From contig NC_014377.1 of NCBI RefSeq assembly GCF_000144645.1, forward strand, positions 1,674,001-1,738,000: 64,000 bases of DNA. Reading direction: 5' to 3'. A model generated the notes under the pieces. The model was given only the letters and a program-made list of their open reading frames with translations. It did no database searches and had not been told where the DNA came from. This document shows, one piece after another, positions 8,542 through 16,883 of this stretch. Source of the DNA: Thermosediminibacter oceani DSM 16646. GTDB taxonomy: Bacteria; Bacillota; Thermosediminibacteria; Thermosediminibacterales; Thermosediminibacteraceae. How positions within the stretch are numbered: the first letter of the stretch is position 1; each line of letters starts with the position of its first letter. The position numbers and the translations under genes are program-made.

Positions 8542-9647
8542 GAGTCTTCCTCCCTTTTCAGGTCCGGATATGCTTCCAGCAAAAGATCGCCGCCTATCGC
8601 ATCTATCGAATGAAATTTAAACCGGGGTGCCTGGCTGAGCCGGTCAACATGAAGTTTGCCGACAGAATCAATCCCCTCCCCGCCTATTACTACAGGGGCG
8701 ACGAAGACCAGCAGCTTATCCACCAGATTCCCTTTTATTAGAGATGAGGTAAGGGTAGACCCTCCTTCCACGAGTACACTGGTTATCCCCATACCGCCGA
8801 GGATCTCCATCAGCCGGGACAGGTCCACCCTGCCTTCGGCCGGGGGCACTTTTATCACTTCCACACCCCTCTCCTTCAGAGCACTCACCCTTTCGCTGTC
8901 AGCCCTCTCCGTGGTGGCGAGTATTACCCGACCGCCCTCGCATCTCAGCATCCGCGCGTCGGGGGGCATCCGGGCTCCGGAATCCACAACTATCCTGACC
9001 GGATTTTTCCTTTTTTCCGGCAGCCGGCAGGTGAGGAGGGGATCATCGGCCATCACCGTGCCAACGCCCACCATTATTGCGTCGTACCAGCTCCTTAACT
9101 CGTGGGCTTTTACCCTGGCGGGTTCCCCGGTAATCCACCTGGATTCGCCCGAAGCCATGGCGATCTTGCCGTCAAAGGACTGGGCTATTTTTGCCACAAC
9201 GAAGGGTTTGCCGGTGATGATGTATTTTATGAACACCTCGTTCAATTTTTTGGCCTCTTCTTCGAGCACCCCGACTACCACCTCGATACCGGCTTCTTTC
9301 AAGCGCTTTATGCCCTTACCGGCAACCAAAGGGTTAGGATCGGCCATAGCAGCCACAACCCTTTTTACACCAGCCCTTATTATCGTATCAGCGCAGGGAG
9401 GTGTTCTGCCGTAATGGCAGCAGGGCTCAAGGTTTACGTAAAGCTCCGCCCCCCTAGCCCTTTCAGCCGCCTGGGCTAAAGCTTCTACCTCGGCATGGGG
9501 CTCTCCGGCCTTTCTGTGGTAGCCTTCGCCGACTATCTCACCGTCCTTTACCACTACGGCGCCTACCATGGGGTTCGGACTGGTAGTGCCCCTGCCTTTC
9601 TTCGCCAGATCCAACGCTCGCCTCATGAAGAAAACGTCTCGTTCCAT
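8526..9647 (-). CDS. ribD: Riboflavin deaminase/reductase RibD
   Basis: A 373-residue bifunctional enzyme. The deaminase domain (about 1-145) has H-A-E-V-E-A and P-C-C-H-Y-G-R-T-P-P-C for zinc. The NADPH reductase domain (about 148-365) has V-A-K-I-A-Q-S-F-D-G-K-I-A and V-E-G-G-S-T-L. It catalyses the second and third steps of the GTP branch. The ATG at 9647 has GGAGG 5 nt upstream. It is the first gene after the FMN riboswitch and leader terminator. Confidence 0.96.
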   Translation of the reverse strand: MERDVFFMRRALDLAKKGRGTTSPNPMVGAVVVKDGEIVGEGYHRKAGEPHAEVEALAQAAERARGAELYVNLEPCCHYGRTPPCADTIIRAGVKRVVAAMADPNPLVAGKGIKRLKEAGIEVVVGVLEEEAKKLNEVFIKYIITGKPFVVAKIAQSFDGKIAMASGESRWITGEPARVKAHELRSWYDAIMVGVGTVMADDPLLTCRLPEKRKNPVRIVVDSGARMPPDARMLRCEGGRVILATTERADSERVSALKERGVEVIKVPPAEGRVDLSRLMEILGGMGITSVLVEGGSTLTSSLIKGNLVDKLLVFVAPVVIGGEGIDSVGKLHVDRLSQAPRFKFHSIDAIGGDLLLEAYPDLKREEDSCLPG

Positions 9648-9665
9648 AAACACCTCCGCAATTTA

Positions 9666-9698
9666 TAAAAAAAATACCCTGATGTCCTCAGGGTATTT
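9666..9698 (-). terminator. Leader terminator of the FMN riboswitch
   Basis: Minus strand: AATACCCTGA and TCAGGGTATT form a 10-bp stem with a 5-nt loop, followed by eight T. It lies between the aptamer and ribD, as expected for a transcription-attenuating expression platform that stops ribDEBAH when FMN is abundant. Confidence 0.9.
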
Positions 9699-9719
9699 TG
9701 GCTAAAAAATAATTAAACC

Positions 9720-9859
9720 AGTCTTCTCCCATCCAGACTTTACTGTCGGCTCCGGAATTTCACCGGATCTGCCTTGCGGCTCGCGGGCTTAAGGCTTTCG
9801 CCTATCACCGCCGGTCAGGAATTGAAGGCTAAACGCCTTCTCACCTTGCCCCGAAGACT
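9720..9859 (-). ncRNA. FMN riboswitch (RFN element)
   Basis: On the minus strand the conserved RFN blocks appear in order: G-G-G-G-C-A-A-G-G-T-G, G-A-C-C-G-G-C-G-G-T-G-A-T, A-G-C-C-C-G-C-G-A-G, G-C-A-G-A-T-C-C-G-G-T-G, and C-T-G-G-A-T-G-G-G-A-G. GTCTTC and GAAGAC form the closing P1 stem. The long P2 arm carries an extra hairpin (aaggcg/cgcctt region near 9825-9840). It sits between a sigma-A promoter and the leader terminator upstream of ribD. Confidence 0.96.
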
Positions 9860-9890
9860 TTCGGAATGAATTTCATATTTAATTAACTTA

Positions 9891-9919
9891 ATGATAACAT
9901 AAAAATTTGAGAATTTCAA
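9891..9919 (-). promoter_or_regulatory. Sigma-A promoter of the riboflavin operon
   Basis: Minus strand: TTGAAA, 17 bp, TATCAT. It lies about 30 bp upstream of the FMN aptamer. Confidence 0.8.
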
Positions 9920-9951
9920 TACTCTGAAAGTTAATAACGATAACCTGGGTG

Positions 9952-10012
9952 ACAATAAAAATAAAGCCGGGCTATCGCCAACCGGCCGGATCGGCGACAG
10001 CTCACGGCTTTT
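9952..10012 (-). terminator. Terminator of the GT/GH130 operon
   Basis: Minus strand: a long imperfect stem (AAGCCGTGAGCTGTCGCC pairing with GGCGATAGCCCGGCTT, with bulges) followed by TATTTTTATT. It is placed 5 nt after the stop of the 1182-residue gene. Confidence 0.75.
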
Positions 10013-10016
10013 AACA

Positions 10017-13000
10017 TTACACCCTGACATCGGCTATCCTTTTCAGCCGGCGCCTTACTTCTTCCGGTATCAGATCGCCTACTTTACCGGTAGCAACGCA
10101 GATGCTCGTATCCGCCGCACCGTAATACACCAGGATCTCGTCGTTTTCATCCAAAATCTCCTTATCTTCAGCTGGTACCGCTCCGCATGTAAACACCACG
10201 TTGGGAACCCAGCATTCACCCTCCCTGCCGAGTTCGCACTCGGTCTCCGGAGAAAGAATCGGATTGGGCGAACGATAGAGCACGCGGCCCGGGTCCTTCA
10301 GGTCGACCAGGATAACCCCCAACCTGTACACCATCTGATAGTCGACCCCATGGTATATCAGGAGCCAGCCGTACTTGGTCTTTATGGGCTGGGCTCCCGC
10401 TCCTATTTTCAGGGAATCCCACATCATCCCGGAACGGGGCCCGATTATTATCTTATGGCCTTCATGCGGCCACGGGAAGACCAGCTCATCGGAATAGGCG
10501 ACCCATATACTGGGTTCGATCCGGTGGTATATGACGTAATTTCCCCCTATCTTTTCCGGGAACAAAATAGCGTCCTTATCCCAGAGTCCCGGGAAGGCAA
10601 GCCCCCTTCGCTTCCACCTGTCAAAGTTGCGGTTAAGAAAGTCCTCCACGGAAATTGACGCGGCGGCTATCTGTGCCACGATCCCATCGTAAGCGGTGTA
10701 AAACATTATAATCTCGTCGTCTATTATCACTACTCTGGGGTCTTCGCAGCCCTTTATTTCTTCGTTGGTCTCGGGGACAAATATGGGCTTATCTAGCCTT
10801 TCTATCACGTTGTAGCCGTCGGTAACGGCCAGGCCTATCCTGGAGACCTCATCCTGCCCGAAAGCTCTGTACAGCAGGTAGACCCTATCCTTAATCCTGA
10901 GAGAGGCGGCGTTCAGCACGTACCTGCTCTCCCACCAGTGCTCCTTGATGGGATTCAAAATCGGGTTTCTTTCGTACCGTGTCAGCATCCCGGCAGGCGG
11001 CCAGTCCTCCAGGTCCTGGATTACTACTTCTTCCTTAGGGGGCTTTACGCCCAGAAGCACGTCCTTCAGGTCCTGGCTTTCCCTTCCGAGGGCGATTAGC
11101 TGAAAGACCTGTTGCATTATTTCCCCGGGGTCGTATCCCATTTCTCTATAAATCTCTTCCAAAAGGTCATGGTTAAACCAGTCCCTTTCAACGTACAGCG
11201 AGAGCGGGGTGGGGACTCCTTCGCCGCCTTTGAAACTGAAACTGGCCCAGGTCCATGCAGAACACGGTAAAAAGGTGCCGTCGTGCAGGGTAAGGCTGAG
11301 TCCGTAGCCCTCAGCCATAGCCATGAGCTTGTGTGCCTCTTCTTCCTTGCCCTCTTCGGCGATATTTTTGGCAAACTTCCTGAGCCTCGCCACGAATTCC
11401 CGCTGATGCCAGTTTTCGAATATCTGATGGGCTGAAAACACTTCCTTGCTGTAATGCCGGGTTATGGAGTTTACGAATTTCCGCCCGACTTCTCTGGGCT
11501 CCCTGGCATAATTTTCCCAGATGCGGGAAAAATGCTCGGCTTCGATAATGCTCTTGGCTATCCTGGTAAAATAGCGCAGTTTTGGGTATTTACCCCCCAT
11601 TCCCCTACCGAGGTTCACTACCGCTATCCGCGCAGTCAGCCGGTTATAATCGGAAATATCCCTTACTTCGTTCAACCCTGGGAATCTGTTCCTGCTTAAA
11701 ATCAAGGGCAGAAGCTCCACTTCTTCAAAACTATCGGGGCGCAGGTTATCCTGCAACCATTCGTAAAGGCGGTCAAAGTACTCAGCTTTCTCGGTAAACC
11801 GGGCGAGGGTCAGGATATCCCTGACATCCATGTTGTCCAGGAGTTCCCTCATGCTGCGAAAATTCAATTTAACCAGCAGATTTCTGGGGGGAAATTCGTA
11901 GAGCAGCCTGCGAAGGATCTCCCATTTCACGCACAGCACTTTCCTATGGGGGAATATTTTGAAGAGGTTTTCACACATTTTCAGCGTGCCCTCTTCGGTG
12001 GAAAGGTCCCCGGGAAAAAGGCTGTCTATGGTTTTTTCAAGTTCAGCCATGAAACTTTCAAAACCGCTGATGATCTTCTTCGGATCCTCTTCCTTTTTGT
12101 TCAGGATTTTCGCGATATAATTTTCAAAGGCCGCTTTGTATTTTCTTTGAAGCCTTTTAAAGATCTCGTTCGGGTAAACTTCTCTGCCCCGGTAGCCCCT
12201 CAGCTTTTTCGGGAGGACGATGGGGACCCCCGGAATGAACTCCAGGTAGTCCAGCGGGGTAATCTTCGACCTCGTCCTAACGGCCCGGTTTTTCCATCTG
12301 GCTCTGAAGTCGCTACCGTTTTCTATAAAAGCCCGTTCCTGTTCTTCGTAAAGACTTTGGACTTTGGAATAAACAACATCCCTCAAATCAATGCCGGTAA
12401 TCTTTAAGGCCGCTTCCAGGGTTTGTATCTCTTTGATGTATCCTGCAACCCTGCCGTCGTACACCCCTGACAGCGCATCCAGGACATCCTCCCGGGACAC
12501 GTCGTCCCGGAAGGAGTACGCCAGCAGGAACTCGTAGATGACTTTAGCCCATAATTCCGGCGGAAATTCGAAAACATCATTTTCCATGGAGGCGAGTTTC
12601 TCCAGGGCACCGTACAATTCACCGGCAAGTATTCCCCTGAAGAGACCTTTATAGTGTTCGAAGCTCTCCTTGAAAGATGCGACGAAACTATCATAATTGC
12701 AGGCCACCGTAAGAGGGACTTGTTTTTCTTCCAGTCCAAGTACATCGAGCTTTTTTACCAGATCCCTGTCTTTTAGCCATATATCCTCATCTCTAATTAT
12801 GCACTCGAGAAGAGCTCTGGCCATTGCCTTGAACACTATGGTTCTCTTCTCGAAATCCTGCTGCGAAAGCTTCACTCCCAGATTTACCTCGCATATTCTT
12901 TTTCCCCAGCGAAGAGCCGTTGTTATGAGCCAGGGGTTTATACCGTACCCTCCAACGTGTTCCTGGCACTGGTCGAACTCCGAGCAGTAATCCTCCACTA

Positions 13001-13565
13001 GGTCGTGGGAAATGGCAAAGATGCCGCTCAAGGGGTCTGATATACGAACACCGTACAAAGCTGTAAGCAATGGCGATACCAACAGGCCGCCGGTGGTATT
13101 TTCAAAGGGATGACGCCTGAAATTTGCAATAACAAGGTCGTACTCTTCCCTCACCGGTTTGTATAGCCTGTCTATAGAGGCAGGTCTAAGTCCACGATCC
13201 TCCTCTTTTTTCAAATCAGCCTCCAGGAGGAGTACATCCGATTCTAAAAAACGGGCCACTTCGAAAATGGCCCTTATGCTGAATCCCCTACCGTTGACCC
13301 CTTCGGGCATCAAAAAGACGATGAGATCATCTTCTTTAAAACCCTCCATAAACTCCAGAGTTTCTCTGCCCGCAGGGTCCCCGGCACACACTATCAGTTT
13401 GGAAACTCCACCGAAATTCAAACTTTCTTTTGCTATCCGAACAACTTCCTTCAGGGTTTCCTTTTCGTTATAAAACGGGATGCCTATTACGACATCCACC
13501 TTGTTTTTACCTTCGATAAGCTGTTTTATGCTTTCCAGGGTATCGTAGAAAAGTCTTGATTCCAC
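10017..13565 (-). CDS. Glycosyltransferase / GH130 phosphorylase-like fusion protein
   Basis: An 1182-residue cytoplasmic protein with three regions. Residues about 15-300 form a GT-A-type glycosyltransferase (V-V-I-G-I-P-F-Y-N-E-K-E, L-L-E-A-D-L as probable metal site, S-D-P-L-S-G), resembling glucosyl/mannosyl-glycerate-type synthases. Residues about 300-830 are a largely helical region I do not recognise. Residues about 860-1170 are a GH130 five-bladed propeller with R-N-P-I-L-N-P and G-C-E-D-P-R-V carrying the family's catalytic Asp. GH130 enzymes phosphorolyse beta-mannosides. GTG start with GGAGGAGG upstream. It is last in a three-gene operon with a GT4 enzyme. One polypeptide that may build and break the same glycoside is the inference; the sugar is unknown. 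Confidence 0.85.
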   Translation of the reverse strand: MESRLFYDTLESIKQLIEGKNKVDVVIGIPFYNEKETLKEVVRIAKESLNFGGVSKLIVCAGDPAGRETLEFMEGFKEDDLIVFLMPEGVNGRGFSIRAIFEVARFLESDVLLLEADLKKEEDRGLRPASIDRLYKPVREEYDLVIANFRRHPFENTTGGLLVSPLLTALYGVRISDPLSGIFAISHDLVEDYCSEFDQCQEHVGGYGINPWLITTALRWGKRICEVNLGVKLSQQDFEKRTIVFKAMARALLECIIRDEDIWLKDRDLVKKLDVLGLEEKQVPLTVACNYDSFVASFKESFEHYKGLFRGILAGELYGALEKLASMENDVFEFPPELWAKVIYEFLLAYSFRDDVSREDVLDALSGVYDGRVAGYIKEIQTLEAALKITGIDLRDVVYSKVQSLYEEQERAFIENGSDFRARWKNRAVRTRSKITPLDYLEFIPGVPIVLPKKLRGYRGREVYPNEIFKRLQRKYKAAFENYIAKILNKKEEDPKKIISGFESFMAELEKTIDSLFPGDLSTEEGTLKMCENLFKIFPHRKVLCVKWEILRRLLYEFPPRNLLVKLNFRSMRELLDNMDVRDILTLARFTEKAEYFDRLYEWLQDNLRPDSFEEVELLPLILSRNRFPGLNEVRDISDYNRLTARIAVVNLGRGMGGKYPKLRYFTRIAKSIIEAEHFSRIWENYAREPREVGRKFVNSITRHYSKEVFSAHQIFENWHQREFVARLRKFAKNIAEEGKEEEAHKLMAMAEGYGLSLTLHDGTFLPCSAWTWASFSFKGGEGVPTPLSLYVERDWFNHDLLEEIYREMGYDPGEIMQQVFQLIALGRESQDLKDVLLGVKPPKEEVVIQDLEDWPPAGMLTRYERNPILNPIKEHWWESRYVLNAASLRIKDRVYLLYRAFGQDEVSRIGLAVTDGYNVIERLDKPIFVPETNEEIKGCEDPRVVIIDDEIIMFYTAYDGIVAQIAAASISVEDFLNRNFDRWKRRGLAFPGLWDKDAILFPEKIGGNYVIYHRIEPSIWVAYSDELVFPWPHEGHKIIIGPRSGMMWDSLKIGAGAQPIKTKYGWLLIYHGVDYQMVYRLGVILVDLKDPGRVLYRSPNPILSPETECELGREGECWVPNVVFTCGAVPAEDKEILDENDEILVYYGAADTSICVATGKVGDLIPEEVRRRLKRIADVRV

Positions 13566-13576
13566 GATTCCTCCTC

Positions 13577-14602
13577 CTATACCGCCGGAATAGACACCAT
13601 CTCTTCCCTGTTCTCTATACCTTTGAGAATCTGATGGGCCAGCAAAAAGGAAATGAGCGCTTCAGCTCCCTGGTTCTGGTTAACACCATGGGGAGTTAAA
13701 GCATCGTGACAGCCCTGAGTCTCCCGGTTGATGAGGGGTATTTCGTTTATATTTTTGCCCCAGTACCAATCGTAGGCTACCTTCGCCTTGAGAACGTATT
13801 CTTTTTCCCCGGTCGACAGGAACGCTTGCAGGCAGGCCAGTATTACGGAAGCTGCGTCTACCGGCTGCTGGTCGTATAACGGCATTTCGCTCTCCTTCTG
13901 CCACCATCCCCTGTTGCCGACTATATTGAGATAGCCTCTTTTGAAGAGGGCATCGGTCAGAAATCTCAGGGTATTTCTGGCCACTTCCAGTACCTTCTTA
14001 TCGTTACTTATAGCATAAAAGGCAAAAAGGGAATGGGGGAGGAGGGCATTACAGTACGTTAGTTTTTCTTCAAACCACTGCCAGCTATTCGTATGGCATT
14101 CTTCGTATAATTTAACAAGTCTGTTAGCCATATCTTTGGCAGCAGGATACAGTGCCGAGTAAAAATTAAAATTGTTTATTAGGTAAACCAGCCCCAGCAG
14201 CACGTAGGCCACAGCCCTGGGAGATTGAACATTCAACGCCTTTTTCATACTTTTTAATATCATTTTTTGACTGGCCAGCTTTATATCCTCCAGGTCGCTG
14301 TTCGCAGCGAAACTAGCCGCCATGAAGGCGCGGCCTATGCAGTCTTCAGAATTAAGTACAGGCACGAACCGGTCCTCCAACTTCAAGTTGTTCCAGATGC
14401 CGCTTTCCTCCTGAGCCTGTTCCAGGAAGCTGGCGTATATCCGGGATAGCTTTTCCCTCTCCTTATCCTTCATGTTGATGGCTACTAATAAAGCCCTGGC
14501 ATTATCGTCGACGGTATATCCACTGCTTTTTAAAGGCCGCGACTTATCCGAGAACTGGATTATGCCCGTGGAGTCGGTCATTCGAAGCAAGTGCTTATAC
14601 AT
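13577..14602 (-). CDS. Alpha/alpha-barrel glycoside-processing-like protein
   Basis: A 341-residue soluble helical protein. The motifs Y-T-V-D-D-N-A-R-A-L, Y-D-Q-Q-P-V-D-A-A and C-H-D-A-L-T-P-H-G-V-N-Q-N-Q-G-A-E resemble the (alpha/alpha)6 domain often found fused to the C-terminus of GT4 glycosyltransferases. Here it is a separate gene directly after a GT4 gene, overlapping it by 8 nt, so it looks like an unfused version of that pair. GGAGGAG lies 11 nt before the ATG. No catalytic assignment is safe; the conserved acidic residues suggest a glycosidase-like or sugar-binding role (inference). Confidence 0.7.
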   Translation of the reverse strand: MYKHLLRMTDSTGIIQFSDKSRPLKSSGYTVDDNARALLVAINMKDKEREKLSRIYASFLEQAQEESGIWNNLKLEDRFVPVLNSEDCIGRAFMAASFAANSDLEDIKLASQKMILKSMKKALNVQSPRAVAYVLLGLVYLINNFNFYSALYPAAKDMANRLVKLYEECHTNSWQWFEEKLTYCNALLPHSLFAFYAISNDKKVLEVARNTLRFLTDALFKRGYLNIVGNRGWWQKESEMPLYDQQPVDAASVILACLQAFLSTGEKEYVLKAKVAYDWYWGKNINEIPLINRETQGCHDALTPHGVNQNQGAEALISFLLAHQILKGIENREEMVSIPAV

Positions 14603-15755
14603 CTTTTACCGCACTCCTCCTGTAATTGGGCTGCAGGATTTCCTCTATGATTTCCACGTAGCTTTTGGCAACCTGAGGCCATGTCATGCTCTTCCCTAGG
14701 TTTGCAGCCTTCTTCTCCAGCTGACTTTTCAAAAGAGGGTCGCCCAGCACCATATCTATTAGACGGGCCAGTTCACCGGAATCAGCATCGGACGCTACAA
14801 GTCCCCTGCCATTAGCCAGCATCTCCAGCGAGTAGTCGTAAGGTGTCGAAACTATAGCCCTGCCGCATCCAATGGCGTAGGAAAGTGTACCGCTTACCGC
14901 CTGGTGCCTGCCCGGGTAGGGCGTCAGATAAACGTCGGTCATGTAGAGAAAGTCTCCTAGTTCTTCAAAACTTAAAAATTTGTTTGCAAAGCGCACGTTG
15001 TCATGCAATTTGAGCGAATCTACTAGTTCTTCCAATGACTCCCGATACACTTCTCCTTCTCGCATTTTAAGCTTGGGATGGGTCTCGCCAACCACCCAGT
15101 AAACAATATTCGGGTACTTTTCCTTTAAAATAGCAACAGCCCTTATACCCAGTTCTATGCCTTTACCCGGCCCTATAAACCCGAAGGTCGTAATCACAGG
15201 TCGACCGGCTACTCCGTAGGCCTCCTTCAACCTCTCCCGGGGCTTTTTACGGAATACCGGTACGCCGTGGGGTACTACGTATATTTTGTTCAGCGGTATT
15301 CTGTAAACTTCGTAGAGAAGTTCGGCCGAGCGCCGGGTCATACATATTACGGCCGCGGCCTTGCGTCCCAGCTTCATCAATATGCTCTTTTGGCTTACCG
15401 TTGGCTGGGACAGCACTGTATGGGTATTCAGTATAAAGGGCTTTTTCAGGTGTGCCACAAAATCAAGGACATAGCTGCCGTCACAGCCGCCAAATATTCC
15501 GTATTCGTGCTCAAGAAGCACTGCGTCCATGAAAGCCGCATTGATAAATTCGGCCGCTGAGATAAAATCGTCCTTCTTCTCCTCATGGAGTTCGAAGGCT
15601 ACTTCCTGTGGATATGAATACGGCGTTTCATTGTCGGTAATGGCCAGTATTTTTACGTCTTGCCCCCACATGGTAAGATTGTCCCTGAGATCCTTTGCAA
15701 ATGATGCTATACCGCACTCCCGAGGCGGATAGGTGGATAATATAGCTAAATTCAT
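14595..15755 (-). CDS. GT4-family glycosyltransferase
   Basis: A 386-residue GT-B enzyme. The N-terminal domain begins M-N-L-A-I-L-S-T-Y-P-P-R-E-C-G-I-A-S-F. The C-terminal nucleotide-sugar domain contains T-F-G-F-I-G-P-G-K-G-I-E-L and the family region near T-P-Y-P-G-R-H-Q-A-V-S-G-T-L-S-Y-A-I-G, where the usual Glu of the E-x7-E pair is not obvious. The ATG at 15755 has GAGGG 6 nt upstream; the longer frame to 15830 has no RBS. It is the first gene of the carbohydrate operon that ends with the GT/GH130 fusion. The product is unknown; an intracellular mannoside or compatible solute is a guess. Confidence 0.85.
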   Translation of the reverse strand: MNLAILSTYPPRECGIASFAKDLRDNLTMWGQDVKILAITDNETPYSYPQEVAFELHEEKKDDFISAAEFINAAFMDAVLLEHEYGIFGGCDGSYVLDFVAHLKKPFILNTHTVLSQPTVSQKSILMKLGRKAAAVICMTRRSAELLYEVYRIPLNKIYVVPHGVPVFRKKPRERLKEAYGVAGRPVITTFGFIGPGKGIELGIRAVAILKEKYPNIVYWVVGETHPKLKMREGEVYRESLEELVDSLKLHDNVRFANKFLSFEELGDFLYMTDVYLTPYPGRHQAVSGTLSYAIGCGRAIVSTPYDYSLEMLANGRGLVASDADSGELARLIDMVLGDPLLKSQLEKKAANLGKSMTWPQVAKSYVEIIEEILQPNYRRSAVKDV

Positions 15756-15927
15756 AAACATCCCTCGCTTTTTATTGTATAATGAGAGGACATTACTTTC
15801 GCAGGTAACCGGGTCATTTTTATTATACATTTAAACAGGCTATATTATCCAACTCAAGGCGTTATAGCATCAATTGCCATAAATTGGAGTGTGTTCTGTT
15901 TTTATCAAGTAGTAACCTAAGAAAATT

Positions 15928-15957
15928 AAAACTCTGATGGTGCATCAGAGTTTTTAT
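15928..15957. terminator. Bidirectional terminator
   Basis: ACTCTGATG and CATCAGAGT form a 9-bp stem with a 2-nt loop as written, flanked by A-rich and T-rich sequence on both sides. It lies after the MerR gene on the minus strand. The remaining sequence of 15756-16021 is AT-rich; it has several TATAAT-like boxes but no -35/-10 pair I would defend. Confidence 0.75.
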
Positions 15958-16021
15958 TCGGCGTTATCCATTTCTAATAATTAAAAATATACAATTTTAA
16001 TATTTTGTCAAGTGTCTTATC

Positions 16022-16768
16022 TTATTTTTTGCTATCCGCGAAGATTGCCATGGCATCGCGCATAAATTTCGCTAAACCTTCCCCAAATCGATCTATGTTT
16101 TTAGTGAAGCGGTCATCATCCACGTACATTTGACCTAATCCTTTGAATGCCTCAGGAGAGTAACAACCAAAGTTTTTGTTCAAAAAGTCATACCATTCTT
16201 TAATTGCCGCTTGTGCCTCTTCTGATTCAGGCGAACCATGACGAAGGGCTGCAAGTTTTTTAAAGATCGAATCCATCGCTTTCGCCATAGCTTCTTGCTC
16301 ATCTTGAGACTTACTCCCTATTTTGGCGTTTGCTTTATCGACAGCTTCATCTCCCCAAAGTTCGCGGGCTTCCTGTTCGTATGGATTACGGCTAAAATCG
16401 AAACCTTCAAATTTTTCTTTGTTCGTCATTTGAATTTCTCCTTTCATATGCTTAATCGTTTTGTCAATGGTAGCAATCATTTTATCGAGCCGCCTGCGTT
16501 TTTCAAGCAACATTTTTCGTTGCAGTACCAGCGCCTTGTATCGATCAAATGAAGGACTATTGATCATTTCTTTGATTTTCTTTAAAGGGAAGCCAAGCTC
16601 TTTGAAAAATAGGATCTGTTGTAATTTCTCAAGGTCATCATCGGTGTAAAGGCGATACCCGGATTCAGTAGTCTCCTCTGGAGTTAATAGCCCGATTTCA
16701 TCATAATAATGCAGCGTGCGCACACTAATTCCAACTAAATCCGCAACTTCTTTCACTCTCATTGCCAT
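16022..16768 (-). CDS. TipA/Mta-type MerR transcriptional regulator
   Basis: A 248-residue regulator. An N-terminal MerR winged helix (about 3-72: [24 protein letters not shown]) is followed by a dimerisation helix (about 75-112) and a TipAS effector domain (about 118-245). TipAS domains bind multicyclic peptide antibiotics in TipA; Mta of B. subtilis controls efflux pumps. GGGAGG lies 8 nt before the ATG. No target gene is adjacent, so it may act in trans and on itself. Its codon use is more AT-rich and Bacillus-like than the flanking genes, which hints at transfer. Confidence 0.92.
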   Translation of the reverse strand: MAMRVKEVADLVGISVRTLHYYDEIGLLTPEETTESGYRLYTDDDLEKLQQILFFKELGFPLKKIKEMINSPSFDRYKALVLQRKMLLEKRRRLDKMIATIDKTIKHMKGEIQMTNKEKFEGFDFSRNPYEQEARELWGDEAVDKANAKIGSKSQDEQEAMAKAMDSIFKKLAALRHGSPESEEAQAAIKEWYDFLNKNFGCYSPEAFKGLGQMYVDDDRFTKNIDRFGEGLAKFMRDAMAIFADSKK

Positions 16769-16792
16769 CGTTGTGGCCTCCCTTCAGCGTTC

Positions 16793-16823
16793 ATTATAAA
16801 GTATTACGTAACGTAAGAGTCAA
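16793..16823 (-). promoter_or_regulatory. MerR-type promoter with 19-bp spacer and internal operator
   Basis: Minus strand: TTGACT, 19 bp, TATAAT. The spacer contains the palindrome TTACGTTACGTAA-like core. A spacer two bases too long with a dyad inside it is the hallmark of MerR-family activated promoters, in which the regulator twists the DNA to align the boxes. It lies about 25 bp upstream of the MerR start, so autoregulation is likely. Confidence 0.85.
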
Positions 16824-16852
16824 CATCAAATTTGAAAACAATGCATCGGATG

Positions 16853-16880
16853 TAAAAAAAAAGTGGATACCCATTCCACT
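16853..16880 (-). terminator. Terminator of the GH4 gene
   Basis: Minus strand: AGTGGA, loop, TCCACT, then nine T. It is placed immediately after the stop of the GH4 glycosidase. Confidence 0.85.
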
Positions 16881-16883
16881 CAC

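Noticed and set aside
8656-9414. 252-codon plus-strand ORF antisense to ribD
   Set aside because: Ser/Thr/Pro-rich translation typical of antisense frames; RibD on the other strand is unambiguous.
9815-10030. 71-codon minus-strand ORF between the GT operon and the riboswitch
   Set aside because: It crosses the operon terminator, the promoter and part of the FMN aptamer, with no RBS.
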